From positions 32,310,136 to 32,374,135 of the forward strand of contig OW028580.1 of NCBI GenBank assembly GCA_932294295.1: a stretch of 64,000 nt of DNA, in the 5' to 3' direction. This document shows positions 1 through 14,999 of this stretch, one piece after another. The stretch is from Alitta virens. Lineage: Eukaryota > Annelida > Polychaeta > Phyllodocida > Nereididae. Both the position numbers and the translations under genes were made by a program. The notes beneath the pieces are model-generated. The model worked only from the letters and a program-made list of their open reading frames with translations, was not told where the DNA came from and ran no database searches. Every line of letters begins with the position of its first letter. Within the stretch, counting starts at the first letter, position 1.

Positions 1-3000
1 CTCACAGACCACCTCACTATTAAGATCAGTTAAATTAGACAATCTCATTATTAAGACCACCTCACTGTTCAGACCATCTTGTTCGCACAACCCCTCTGTT
101 AAGACCATCTCACTCACAGACCACCTCACTATTAAGATCATTCAAATTAGACAATCTCATTATTAAGACCCCCTCACTGTTCAGACCATCTTGTTCGCAC
201 AATCACTCTGTTAAGACCATCTCACTCACAGACCACCTCACTTTTAAGACCATTTAGATTAGACAATCTCATAATAAAGACCACCTCACTGTTAAGACCA
301 TCTTGTTCGCACAACCCCTCTGTTAAGACCATCTCACTCACAGACCACCTCACTATTAAGATCATTCAAATTAGACAATCTCATTATTAAGACCCCCTCA
401 CTGTTCAGACCATCTTGTTCGCACAATCACTCTGTTAAGACCATCTCACTCACAGACCACCTCACTTTTAAGTCCATTTAGATTAGACAATCTCATAATA
501 AAGACCACCTCACTGTTAAGACCATCTTGTTCGCACAATCACTCTGTTAAGACCATCTCACTCACAGACCACCTCACTTTTAAGACCATTTAGATTAGAC
601 AATCTCATAATAAAGACCACCTCACTGTTAAGACCATCTTGTTCTCACAACCTCTCTGTTAAGACCATCTCACTCACAGACCACCTCACTATTAAGGCCA
701 TTCAAATTAGACAATTTCATTATTAAGACCACCTCACTGTTCAGACCATCTTGTTCGCACAATCACTCTGTTAAGACCATCTCACTCACAGACCACCTCA
801 CTTTTAAGACCATTTAGATTAGACAATCTCATAATAAAGACCACCTCACTGTTAAGACCATCTTGTTCGCACAATCACTCTGTTAAGACCATCTCACTCA
901 CAGACCACCTCACTATTAAGATCATTCAAATTAGACAATCTCATTATTAAGACCACCTCACTGTTCAGACCATCTTGTTCGCACAATCACTCTGTTAAGA
1001 CCATCTCACTCACAGACCACCTCACTATTAAGATCATTTAAATTAGACAATCTCATTATTAAGACCACCTCACTGTTCAGACCATCTTGTTCGCACAATC
1101 ACTCTGTTAAGACCATCTCACTCACAGACCACCTCACTTTTAAGACCATTTAGATTAGACAATCTCATAATAAAGACCACCTCACTGTTAAGACCATCTT
1201 CTTCGCACAATCACTCTGTTAAGACCATCTCACTCACAGACCACCTCACTATTAAGATCATTCAAATTAGACAATCTCATTATTAAGACCACCTCACTGT
1301 TCAGACCATCTTGTTCGCACAATCACTCTGTTAAGACCATCTCACTCACAGACCACCTCACTATTAAGATCATTTAAATTAGACAATCTCATTATTAAGA
1401 CCACCTCACTGTTCAGACCATCTTGTTCGCACAATCACTCTGTTAAGACCATCTCACTCACAGACCACCTCACTTTTAAGACCATTTAGATTAGACAATC
1501 TCATAATAAAGACCACCTCACTGTTAAGACCATCTTGTTCGCACAACCCCTCTGTTAAGACCATCTCACTCACAGACCACCTCACTATTAAGATCATTTA
1601 AATTAGACAATCTCATTATTAAGACCCCCTCACTGTTCAGACCATCTTGTTCGCACAACCTCTCTGTTAAGACCATCTCACTCACAGACCACCTCACTAT
1701 TAAGATCATTTAAATTAGACAATCTCATTATTAAGACCCCCTCACTGTTCATACCATCTTGTTCGCACAATCACTCTGTTAAGACCATCTCACTCACAGA
1801 CCACCTCATTATTAAGATCATTTAAATTAGACAATCTCATTATTAAGACCACCTCACTGTTCAGACCATCTTGTTCGCACAATCACTCTGTTAAGACCAT
1901 CTCACTCACAGACCACCTCACTATTAAGATCATTTAAATTAGACAATCTCATTATTAAGACCACCTCACTGTTCAGACCATCTTGTTCGCACAACCCCTC
2001 TGTTAAGACCATCTCACTCACAGACCACCTCACTTTTAAGACCATTTAGATTAGACAATCTCATTATTAAGACCACCTCACTGTTAAGACCATCTTGTTC
2101 GCACAACCCCTCTGTTAAGACCATCTCACTCACAGACCACCTCACTATTAAGATCATTTAAACTAGACAATCTCATTATTAAGACCCCCTCACTGTTCAG
2201 ACCATCTTGTTCGCACAACCTCTCTGTTAAGACCATCTCACTCACAGACCACCTTACTATTAAGATCATTCAAATTAGACAATCTCATTATTAAGACCCC
2301 CTCACTGTTCAGACCATCTTGTTCGCACAATCACTCTGTTAAGACCATCTCACTCACAGACCACCTCACTATTAAGACCATTTAAATTAGACAATCTCAT
2401 TATTAAGACCCCCTCACTGTTCAGACCATCTTGTTCGCACAATCACTCTGTTAAGACCATCTCACTCACAGACCACCTCACTATTAAGATCATTTAAATT
2501 AGACAATCTCATTATTAAGACCACCTCACTGTTCAGACCATCTTGTTCGCACAATCACTCTGTTAAGACCATCTCACTCACAGACCACCTCACTTTTAAG
2601 ACCATTTAGATTAGACAATCTCATTATTAAGACCACCTCACTGTTCAGACCATCTTGTTCGCACAATCACTCTGTTAAGACCATCTCACTCACAGACCAC
2701 CTCACTATTAAGATCATTTAAATTAGACAATCTCATTATTAAGACCACCTCACTGTTCAGACCATCTTGTTCTCACAACCTCTCTGTTAAGACCATCTCA
2801 CTCACAGACCACCTCACTTTTAAGACCATTTAGATTAGACAATCTCATAATAAAGACCACCTCACTGTTAAGACCATCTTGTTCGCACAACCCCTCTGTT
2901 AAGACCATCTCACTCACAGACCACCTCACTATTAAGATCATTCAAATTAGACAATCTCATTATTAAGACCACCTCACTGTTCAGACCATCTTGTTCGCAC

Positions 3001-6000
3001 AATCACTCTGTTAAGACCATCTCACTCACAGACCACCTCACTATTAAGATCATTTAAATTAGACAATCTCATTATTAAGACCACCTCACTGTTCAGACCA
3101 TCTTGTTCGCACAATCACTCTGTTAAGACCATCTCACTCACAGACCACCTCACTATTAAGATCATTTAAATTAGACAATCTCATTATTAAGACCCCCTCA
3201 CTGTTCAGACCATCTTGTTCGCACAATCACTCTGTTAAGACCATCTCACTCACAGACCACCTCACTATTAAGACCATTTAAATTAGACAATCTCATTATT
3301 AAGACCCCCTCACTGTTCAGACCATCTTGTTCGCACAATCACTCTGTTAAGACCATCTCACTCACAGACCACCTCACTTTTAAGACCATTTAGATTAGAC
3401 AATCTCATAATAAAGACCACCTCACTGTTAAGACCATCTTGTTCGCACAACCCCTCTGTTAAGACCATCTCACTCACAGACCACCTCACTATTAAGATCA
3501 TTTAAATTAGACAATCTCATTATTAAGACCACCTCACTGTTCAGACCATCTTGTTCGCACAATCACTCTGTTAAGACCATCTCACTCACAGACCACCTCA
3601 CCATTAAGACCATTTAAATAAGACAATCTCATTATTAAGACCACCTCACTGTTCAGACCATCTTGTTCGCACAATCACTCTGTTAAGACCATCTCACTCA
3701 CAGACCACCTCACTATTAAGACCATTTAAATTAGACAATCTCATTATTAAGACCACCTCACTGTTCAGACCATCTTGTTCGCACAATCACTCTGTTAAGA
3801 CCATCTCACTCACAGACCACCTCACTTTTAAGACCATTTAGATTAGACAATCTCATAATAAAGACCACCTCACTGTTAAGACCATCTTGTTCGCACAACC
3901 TCTCTGTTAAGACCATCTCAATCACAGACCACCTCACTATTAAGGCCATTCAAATTAGACAATCTCATTATTAAGACCCCCTCACTGTTCAGACCATCTT
4001 GTTCGCACAATCACTCTGTTAAGACCATCTCACTCACAGACCACCTCACTTTTAAGACCATTTAGATTAGACAATCTCATAATAAAGACCACCTCACTGT
4101 TAAGACCATCTTGTTCGCACAACCCCTCTGTTAAGACCATCTCACTCACAGACCACCTCACTATTAAGATCATTCAAATTAGACAATCTCATTATTAAGA
4201 CCCCCTCACTGTTCAGACCATCTTGTTCGCACAATCACTCTGTTAAGACCATCTCACTCACAGACCACCTCACTTTTAAGACCATTTAGATTAGACAATC
4301 TCATAATAAAGACCACCTCACTGTTAAGACCATCTTGTTCGCACAATCACTCTGTTAAGACCATCTCACTCACAGACCACCTCACTTTTAAGACCATTTA
4401 GATTAGACAATCTCATAATAAAGACCACCTCACTGTTAAGACCATCTTGTTCTCACAACCTCTCTGTTAAGACCATCTCACTCACAGACCACCTCACTAT
4501 TAAGATCATTCAAATTAGACAATCTCATTATTAAGACCACCTCACTGTTCAGACCATCTTGTTCGCACAATCACTCTGTTAAGACCATCTCACTCACAGA
4601 CCACCTCACTTTTAAGACCATTTAGATTAGACAATCTCATAATAAAGACCACCTCACTGTTAAGACCATCTTGTTCGCACAATCACTCTGTTAAGACCAT
4701 CTCACTCACAGACCACCTCACTATTAAGATCATTCAAATTAGACAATCTCATTATTAAGACCACCTCACTGTTCAGACCATCTTGTTCGCACAATCACTC
4801 TGTTAAGACCATCTCACTCACAGACCACCTCACTATTAAGATCATTTAAATTAGACAATCTCATTATTAAGACCACCTCACTGTTCAGACCATCTTGTTC
4901 GCACAATCACTCTGTTAAGACCATCTCACTCACAGACCACCTCACTTTTAAGACCATTTAGATTAGACAATCTCATAATAAAGACCACCTCACTGTTAAG
5001 ACCATCTTGTTCGCACAACCCCTCTGTTAAGACCATCTCACTCACAGACCACCTCACTATTAAGATCATTTAAATTAGACAATCTCATTATTAAGACCCC
5101 CTCACTGTTCAGACCATCTTGTTCACACAACCTCTCTGTTAAGACCATCTCACTCACAGACCACCTCACTATTAAGATCATTTAAATTAGACAATCTCAT
5201 TATTAAGACCACCTCACTGTTCAGACCATCTTGTTCGCACAATCACTCTGTTAAGACCATCTCACTCACAGACCACCTCACTATTAAGATCATTTAAATT
5301 AGACAATCTCATTATTAAGATCACCTCACTGTTCAGACCATCTTGTTCGCACAATCACTCTGTTAAGACCATCTCACTCACAGACCACCTCACTATTAAG
5401 ATCATTTAAATTAGACAATCTCATTATTAAGACCACCTCACTGTTCAGACCATCTTGTTCGCACAACCCCTCTGTTAAGACCATCTCACTCACAGACCAC
5501 CTCACTTTTCAGACCATTTAGATTAGACAATCTCATTATTAAGACCACCTCACTGTTAAGACCATCTTGTTCGCACAACCCCTCTGTTAAGACCATCTCA
5601 CTCACAGACCACCTTACTATTAAGATCATTCAAATTAGACAATCTCATTATCAAGACCCCCTCACTGTTCAGACCATCTTGTTCGCACAATCACTCTGTT
5701 AAGACCATCTCACTCACAGACCACCTCACTATTAAGACCATTTAAATTAGACAATCTCATTATTAAGACCACCTCACTGTTCAGACCATCTTGTTCGCAC
5801 AATCACTCTGTTAAGACCATCTCACTCACAGACCACCTTACTATTAAGATCATTCAAATTAGACAATCTCATTATTAAGACCCCCTCACTGTTCAGACCA
5901 TCTTGTTCGCACAATCACTCTGTTAAGACCATCTCACTCACAGACCACCTCACTATTAAGATCATTTAAATTAGACAATCTCATTATTAAGACCACCTCA

Positions 6001-9000
6001 CTGTTCAGACCATCTTGTTCGCACAATCACTCTGTTAAGACCATCTCACTCACAGACCACCTCACTTTTAAGACCATTTAGATTAGACAATCTCATTATT
6101 AAGACCACCTCACTGTTCAGACCATCTTGTTCGCACAATCACTCTGTTAAGACCATCTCACTCACAGACCACCTCACTATTAAGATCATTTAAATTAGAC
6201 AATCTCATTATTAAGACCACCTCACTGTTCAGACCATCTTGTTCTCACAACCTCTCTGTTAAGACCATCTCACTCACAGACCACCTCACTTTTAAGACCA
6301 TTTAGATTAGACAATCTCATAATAAAGACCCCCTCACTGTTAAGACCATCTTGTTCGCACAACCCCTCTGTTAAGACCATCTCACTCACAGACCACCTCA
6401 CTATTAAGATCATTCAAATTAGACAATCTCATTATTAAGACCACCTCACTGTTCAGACCATCTTGTTCGCACAATCACTCTGTTAAGACCATCTCACTCA
6501 CAGACCACCTCACTATTAAGATCATTTAAATTAGACAATCTCATTATTAAGACCCCCTCACTGTTCAGACCATCTTGTTCGCACAATCACTCTGTTAAGA
6601 CCATCTCACTCACAGACCACCTCACTATTAAGATCATTCAAATTAGACAATCTCATTATTAAGACCACCTCACTGTTCAGACCATCTTGTTCGCACAATC
6701 ACTCTGTTAAGACCATCTCACTCACAGACCACCTCACTATTAAGATCATTTAAATTAGACAATCTCATTATTAAGACCCCCTCACTGTTCAGACCATCTT
6801 GTTCGCACAATCACTCTGTTAAGACCATCTCACTCACAGACCACCTCACTATTAAGACCATTTAAATTAGACAATCTCATTATTAAGACCACCTCACTGT
6901 TCAGACCATCTTGTTCGCACAATCACTCTGTTAAGACCATCTCACTCACAGACCACCTCACTTTTAAGACCATTTAGATTAGACAATCTCATAATAAAGA
7001 CCACCTCACTGTTAAGACCATCTTGTTCGCACAACCCCTCTGTTAAGACCATCTCACTCACAGACCACCTCACTATTAAGATCATTTAAATTAGACAATC
7101 TCATTATTAAGACCACCTCACTGTTCAGACCATCTTGTTCGCACAATCACTCTGTTAAGACCATCTCACTCACAGACCACCTCACCATTAAGACCATTTA
7201 AATTAGACAATCTCATTATTAAGACCACCTCACTGTTCAGACCATCTTGTTCGCACAATCACTCTGTTAAGACCATCTCACTCACAGACCACCTCACTAT
7301 TAAGACCATTTAAATTAGACAATCTCATTATTAAGACCACCTCACTGTTCAGACCATCTTGTTCGCACAATCACTCTGTTAAGACCATCTCACTCACAGA
7401 ACACCTCACTTTTAAGACCATTTAGATTAGACAATCTCATAATAAAGACCACCTCACTGTTAAGACCATCTTGTTCGCACAACCTCTCTGTTAAGACCAT
7501 CTCAATCACAGACCACCTCACTATTAAGGCCATTCAAATTAGACAATCTCATTATTAAGACCCCCTCACTGTTCAGACCATCTTGTTCGCACAATCACTC
7601 TGTTAAGACCATCTCACTCACAGACCACCTCACTTTTAAGACCATTTAGATTAGACAATCTCATAATAAAGACCACCTCACTGTTAAGACCATCTTGTTC
7701 GCACAACCCCTCTGTTAAGACCATCTCACTCACAGACCACCTCACTATTAAGATCATTCAAATTAGACAATCTCATTATTAAGACCCCCTCACTGTTCAG
7801 ACCATCTTGTTCGCACAATTACTCTGTTAAGACCATCTCACTCACAGACCACCTCACTTTTAAGACCATTTAGATTAGACAATCTCATAATAAAGACCAC
7901 CTCACTGTTAAGACCATCTTGTTCGCACAATCACTCTGTTAAGACCATCTCACTCACAGACCACCTCACTTTTAAGACCATTTAGATTAGACAATCTCAT
8001 AATAAAGACCACCTCACTGTTAAGACCATCTTGTTCTCACAACCTCTCTGTTAAGACCATCTCACTCACAGACCACCTCACTATTAAGATCATTCAAATT
8101 AGACAATCTCATTATTAAGACCACCTCACTGTTCAGACCATCTTGTTCGCACAATCACTCTGTTAAGACCATCTCACTCACAGACCACCTCACTATTAAG
8201 ATCATTTAAATTAGACAATCTCATTATTAAGACCACCTCACTGTTCAGACCATCTTGTTCGCACAATCACTCTGTTAAGACCATCTCACTCACAGACCAC
8301 CTCACTTTTAAGACCATTTAGATTAGACAATCTCATAATAAAGACCACCTCACTGTTAAGACCATCTTGTTCGCACAATCACTCTGTTAAGACCATCTCA
8401 CTCACAGACCACCTCACTATTAAGATCATTTAAATTAGACAATCTCATTATTAAGACCACCTCACTGTTCAGACCATCTTGTTCGCACAATCACTCTGTT
8501 AAGACCATCTCACTCACAGACCACCTCACTTTTAAGACCATTTAGATTAGACAATCTCATAATAAAGACCACCTCACTGTTAAGACCATCTTGTTCGCAC
8601 AACCCCTCTGTTAAGACCATCTCACTCACAGACCACCTCACTATTAAGATCATTTAAATTAGACAATCTCATTATTAAGACCCCCTCACTGTTCAGACCA
8701 TCTTGTTCACACAACCTCTCTGTTAAGACCATCTCACTCACAGACCACCTCACTATTAAGATCATTTAAATTAGACAATCTCATTATTAAGACCCCCTCA
8801 CTGTTCAGACCATCTTGTTCGCACAATCACTCTGTTAAGACCATCTCACTCACAGACCACCTCACTATTAAGATCATTTAAATTAGACAATCTCATTATT
8901 AAGACCACCTCACTGTTCAGACCATCTTGTTCGCACAATCACTCTGTTAAGACCATCTCACTCACAGACCACCTCACTATTAAGATCATTTAAATTAGAC

Positions 9001-12000
9001 AATCTCATTATTAAGACCACCTCACTGTTCAGACCATCTTGTTCGCACAATCACTCTGTTAAGACCATCTCACTCACAGACCACCTCACTTTTCAGACCA
9101 TTTAGATTAGACAATCTCATTATTAAGACCACCTCACTGTTAAGACCATCTTGTTCGCACAACCCCTCTGTTAAGACCATCTCACTCACAGACCACCTTA
9201 CTATTAAGATCATTCAAATTAGACAATCTCATTATCAAGACCCCCTCACTGTTCAGACCATCTTGTTCGCACAATCACTCTGTTAAGACCATCTCACTCA
9301 CAGACCACCTCACTATTAAGACCATTTAAATTAGACAATCTCATTATTAAGACCACCTCACTGTTCAGACCATCTTGTTCGCACAATCACTCTGTTAAGA
9401 CCATCTCACTCACAGACCACCTTACTATTAAGATCATTCAAATTAGACAATCTCATTATTAAGACCCCCTCACTGTTCAGACCATCTTGTTCGCACAATC
9501 ACTCTGTTAAGACCATCTCACTCACAGACCACCTCACTATTAAGATCATTTAAATTAGACAATCTCATTATTAAGACCACCTCACTGTTCAGACCATCTT
9601 GTTCGCACAATCACTCTGTTAAGACCATCTCACTCACAGACCACCTCACTTTTAAGACCATTTAGATTAGACAATCTCATTATTAAGACCACCTCACTGT
9701 TCAGACCATCTTGTTCGCACAATCACTCTGTTAAGACCATCTCACTCACAGACCACCTCACTATTAAGATCATTTAAATTAGACAATCTCATTATTAAGA
9801 CCACCTCACTGTTCAGACCATCTTGTTCTCACAACCTCTCTGTTAAGACCATCTCACTCACAGACCACCTCACTTTTAAGACCATTTAGATTAGACAATC
9901 TCATAATAAAGACCACCTCACTGTTAAGACCATCTTGTTCGCACAACCCCTCTGTTAAGACCATCTCACTCACAGACCACCTCACTATTAAGATCATTCA
10001 AATTAGACAATCTCATTATTAAGACCACCTCACTGTTCAGACCATCTTGTTCGCACAATCACTCTGTTAAGACCATCTCACTCACAGACCACCTCACTAT
10101 TAAGATCATTTAAATTAGACAATCTCATTATTAAGACCCCCTCACTGTTCAGACCATCTTGTTCGCACAATCACTCTGTTAAGACCATCTCACTCACAGA
10201 CCACCTCACTATTAAGATCATTCAAATTAGACAATCTCATTATTAAGACCACCTCACTGTTCAGACCATCTTGTTCGCACAATCACTCTGTTAAGACCAT
10301 CTCACTCACAGACCACCTCACTATTAAGATCATTTAAATTAGACAATCTCATTATTAAGACCCCCTCACTGTTCAGACCATCTTGTTCGCACAATCACTC
10401 TGTTAAGACCATCTCACTCACAGACCACCTCACTATTAAGACCATTTAAATTAGACAATCTCATTATTAAGACCACCTCACTGTTCAGACCATCTTGTTC
10501 GCACAATCACTCTGTTAAGACCATCTCACTCACAGACCACCTCACTTTTAAGACCATTTAGATTAGACAATCTCATAATAAAGACCACCTCACTGTTAAG
10601 ACCATCTTGTTCGCACAACCCCTCTGTTAAGACCATCTCACTCACAGACCACCTCACTATTAAGATCATTTAAATTAGACAATCTCATTATTAAGACCAC
10701 CTCACTGTTCAGACCATCTTGTTCGCACAATCACTCTGTTAAGACCATCTCACTCACAGACCACCTCACTATTAAGACCATTTAAATTAGACAATCTCAT
10801 TATTAAGACCACCTCACTGTTCAGACCATCTTGTTCGCACTATCACTCTGTTAAGACCATCTCACTCACAGACCACCTCACTATTAAGACCATTTAAATT
10901 AGACAATCTCATTATTAAGACCACCTCACTGTTCAGACCATCTTGTTCGCACAATCACTCTGTTAAGACCATCTCACTCACAGACCACCTCACTTTTAAG
11001 ACCATTTAGATTAGACAATCTCATAATAAAGACCACCTCACTGTTAAGACCATCTTGTTCGCACAACCTCTCTGTTAAGACCATCTCAATCACAGACCAC
11101 CTCACTATTAAGGCCATTCAAATTAGACAATCTCATTATTAAGACCCCCTCACTGTTCAGACCATCTTGTTCGCACAATCACTCTGTTAAGACCATCTCA
11201 CTCACAGACCACCTCACTATTAAGATCATTTAAATTAGACAATCTCATTATTAAGACCACCTCATTGTTCAGACCATCTTGTTCGCACAATCACTCTGTT
11301 AAGACCATCTCACTCACAGACCACCTCACTTTTAAGACCATTTAGATTAGACAATCTCATAATAAAGACCACCTCACTGTTAAGACCATCTTGTTCGCAC
11401 AACCTCTCTGTTAAGACCATCTCAATCACAGACCACCTCACTATTAAGGCCATTCAAATTAGACAATCTCATTATTAAGACCACCTCACTGTTCAGACCA
11501 TCTTGTTCGCACAATCACTCTGTTAAGACCATCTCACTCACAGACCACCTCACTATTAAGATCATTTAAATTAGACAATCTCATTATTAAGACCACCTCA
11601 CTGTTCAGACCATCTTGTTCGCACAATCACTCTGTTAAGACCATCTCACTCACAGACCACCTCACTATTAAGGCCATTCAAATTAGACAATCTCATTATT
11701 AAGACCACCTCACTGTTCAGACCATCTTGTTCGCACAATCACTCTGTTAAGACCATCTCACTCACAGACCACCTCACTATTAAGGCCATTCAAATTAGAC
11801 AATCTCATTATTAAGACCACCTCACTGTTCAGACCATCTTGTTCTCACAACCTCTCTGTTAAGACCATCTCACTCACAGACCACCTCACTATTAAGATCA
11901 TTTAAATTAGACAATCTCATTATTAAGACCACCTCACTGTTCAGACCATCTTGTTCGCACAATCACTCTGTTAAGACCATCTCACTCACAGACCACCTCA

Positions 12001-13740
12001 CTTTTAAGACCATTTAGATTAGACAATCTCATAATAAAGACCACCTCACTGTTAAGACCATCTTGTTCGCACAATCACTCTGTTAAGACCATCTCACTCA
12101 CAGACCACCTCACTTTTAAGACCTTTTAGATTAGACAATCTCGTTATTAAGACCACCTCACTGTTAAGACCATCTTGTTCTCACAACCTATCTGTTAAGA
12201 CCATCTCACTCACAGACCACCTCACTTTTAAGACCATTTAGATTAGACAATCTCATAATAAAGACCACCTCACTGTTAAGACCATCTTGTTCGCACAACC
12301 TCTCTGTTAAGACCATCTCACTCACAGACCACCTCACTACTAAGACCATTTAAATTAGACAATCTCATTATTAAGACCACCTCACTGTTCAGACCATCTT
12401 GTTCGCACAATCACTCTGTTAAGACCATCTCACTCACAGACCACCTCACTTTTAAGACCATTTAGATTAGACAATCTCATAATAAAGACCACCTCACTGT
12501 TAAGACCATCTTGTTCGCACAACCTCTCTGTTAAGACCATCTCACTCACAGACCACCTCACTACTAAGACCATTTAAATTAGACAATCTCATTATTAAGA
12601 CCACCTCACTGTTCAGACCATCTTGTTCGCACAATCACTCTGTTAAGACCATCTCACTCACAGACCACCTCACTTTTAAGACCATTTAGATTAGACAATC
12701 TCATAATAAAGACCAACTCACTGTTAAGACCATCTTGTTCGCACAATCACTCTGTTAAGACCATCTCACTCACAGACCACCTCACTTTTAAGACCTTTTA
12801 GATTAGACAATCTCATTATTAAGACCACCTCACTGTTCAGACCATCTTGTTCGCACAATCACTCTGTTAAGACCATCTCACTCACAGACCACCTCACTTT
12901 TAAGACCTTTTAGATTAGACAATCTCATTATTAAGACCACCTCACTGTTAAGACCATCTTGTTCTCACAACCTATCTGTTAAGACCATCTCACTCACAGA
13001 CCACCTCACTTTTAAGACCATTTAGATTAGACAATCTCATAATAAAGACCACCTCACTGTTAAGACCATCTTGTTCGCACAACCTCTCTGTTAAGACCAT
13101 CTCACTCACAGACCACCTCACTACTAAGACCATTTAAATTAGACAATCTCATTATTAAGACCACCTCACTGTTCAGACCATCTTGTTCGCACAATCACTC
13201 TGTTAAGACCATCTCACTCACAGACCACCTCACTTTTAAGACCATTTAGATTAGACAATCTCATAATAAAGACCACCTCACTGTTAAGACCATCTTGTTC
13301 GCACAACCTCTCTGTTAAGACCATCTCACTCACAGACCACCTCACTACTAAGACCATTTAAATTAGACAATCTCATTATTAAGACCACCTCACTGTTCAG
13401 ACCATCTTGTTCGCACAATCACTCTGTTAAGACCATCTCACTCACAGACCACCTCACTTTTAAGACCATTTAGATTAGACAATCTCATAATAAAGACCAC
13501 CTCACTGTTAAGACCATCTTGTTCGCACAACCTCTCTGTTAAGACCATCTCAATCACAGACCACCTCACTATTAAGGCCATTCAAATTAGACAATCTCAT
13601 TATTAAGACCACCTCACTGTTAAGACCATCTTGTTCGCACAACCTCTCTGTTAAGACCATCTCACTCACAGACCACCTCACTTTTAAGACCTTTTAAATT
13701 AGACAATCTCATAATAAAGACCACCTCACTGTTAAGACCA
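1..13740. repeat. 112-bp satellite array with higher-order organisation
   Basis: A continuous head-to-tail tandem array fills this stretch and enters from outside the window. The marker cacaga recurs at 3, 115, 227, 3923 and 13555, always in exact multiples of 112, so about 122 monomers are present with no net indel between 3 and 13555. Monomers fall into variants: 'cttttaagacc' with 'cataataaag', 'ctattaagatc' with 'cattattaag', and 'tcactctg', 'cccctctg' or 'cctctctg' near the end of the unit. Each monomer is itself about seven degenerate 15-17 bp sub-repeats of the type aagaccatctcactgtt. There is no open frame through it, because 112 is not a multiple of 3 and stops are frequent. This is constitutive satellite DNA, possibly pericentromeric or subtelomeric; location cannot be told from the window. 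Confidence 0.98.
3597..11196. repeat. Higher-order repeat, 3,584-bp period (32 monomers)
   Basis: Rare variants inside the 112-bp array recur exactly 3,584 bp apart. 'ctcaatcac' is at 3917, 7501 and 11085; 'ctcaccatt' at 3597 and 7181; 'attatcaaga' at 5647 and 9231; 'gttcacacaa' at 5121 and 8705; 'ctcacttttcag' at 5501 and 9085; 'accttactat' at 2251, 5835 and 9419 (with a second pair at 5611 and 9195). Thus 32-monomer blocks were copied as units. Left of about 2.2 kb the offset is 3,808 bp (unit 227 matches unit 4035), meaning two monomers differ between blocks. Right of about 11.2 kb the block order breaks. Confidence 0.93.
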
Positions 13741-14060
13741 TCTTGTTCGCCTAACCTCTCTGTTTAGATAATCTCACTCACAGACCACCTCACTATTAAG
13801 ACTATTTTTAATAAGACAACCTTGTCATTAAGACTACCCCACTGTTAAGACCATATTGTTCACAAAACCTCTTGGCTAAGACCATCTCATTTTTAGACCT
13901 CCTCACTATTAAGGCCATTTTAATATAAGACCTCATTATTAAGACCACCTCACTATTAAGGACATCTTGTTCATATACAACGTTTCTATTAAGATCACCT
14001 CTCTCATAGAACACCTCACTATTCATTTTATACACACACATTAGATAGACCATCTCACTA
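13740..14060. repeat. Degenerate edge of the satellite array
   Basis: The 112-bp pattern dissolves here, but the 16-17 bp sub-repeat theme (attaagaccacctcact and variants) persists with many substitutions and length changes up to about 14,060. This is the expected look of an array boundary that escapes homogenisation. An open frame on the minus strand across 13808-14053 is only translated repeat. Confidence 0.85.
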
Positions 14061-14990
14061 TCATGACCACCTGTGTGAGCATTTTGACAAACTTGTCAAT
14101 GACTACACTTTGAATTAGACCTCATCATACTAAAATTATAGACTTAATGGTATCAGTAAGGACAATAAGAGGACATTTAAGGAAACTTTATGCAATATCT
14201 GAAACGGAAATGGTAGTAATTTCACCCAAGTTTCCATTCCATTTTGTTACAACGGAATACATTCAGAATTACTTTGAGTTTTTCTATGATCAGGTAATTT
14301 CCTCATAAACTTGGTAACAGGAAGGACAAATTTCCCATTATGTAAGATAAGCAGACATCCTGAAGTCCCCCACATCAGCACTTTCATTTTTTGTAAAGTG
14401 TAAAAAGCTGACAATTTTTGTTTTTCATCTGGCGACATTTTAATACCATGGTAGCAGGAGGGACATTGATTCTGTAGAAAAGCTTAAACAAATGGATAAT
14501 GCTACTGGAACTGCAAATATTTCACAATTTCTTCACCAGCTGAAAATTCAACTTCTTCTGATTATATCTGTCTGAACATTATAAATAATTTTAACTTACA
14601 TTCATTGAATAGGGTAGGAGAAATATAAAATAAGGTGTGGGACATGCCATTTTTGCTGCCTTTTACAGCAAAAAGAGCCAAAATATCAATTATGACAGGC
14701 TCCTGCTAAAATGTCTTGTGTGCATTGATATCTTAACATTGGTCTGCCCATCCACATACCACATTCATATTACTGAAAGCTATTTTGCCTGTTATAATCA
14801 CATTTGAAATTTGAGGGATTGGGGGATGCACACACACAACAGACATTTATTCTTCAAAATCTTTACAGGACAGGCCTAGTTTTAACAGGGTTGTAAAGTT
14901 ATAATTAATAATTAGAAAAATTGTAACGTTGTGGCCACATGCAGTAACGTAATTTTGCCAATGGGATAAATAACTGTGTTCAGGAAGGCC
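14061..14990. other. Unique AT-rich intergenic DNA, no gene seen
   Basis: The stretch between the satellite edge and the 160-bp repeats shows no long open frame, no recognisable domain and no clear repeat. It is AT-rich, with scattered homopolymer runs. Confidence 0.6.
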
Positions 14991-14999
14991 CCATTTGTT

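Noticed and set aside
1..13740. CRISPR-like array of regular repeats
   Set aside because: The whole 112-bp unit is repeated with no unique spacers, and the host is clearly eukaryotic; this is satellite DNA.
13808..14053. 81-codon open frame on the minus strand
   Set aside because: It is a translation of decayed satellite sub-repeats (recurring VL/LNSEVV motifs) with no domain.
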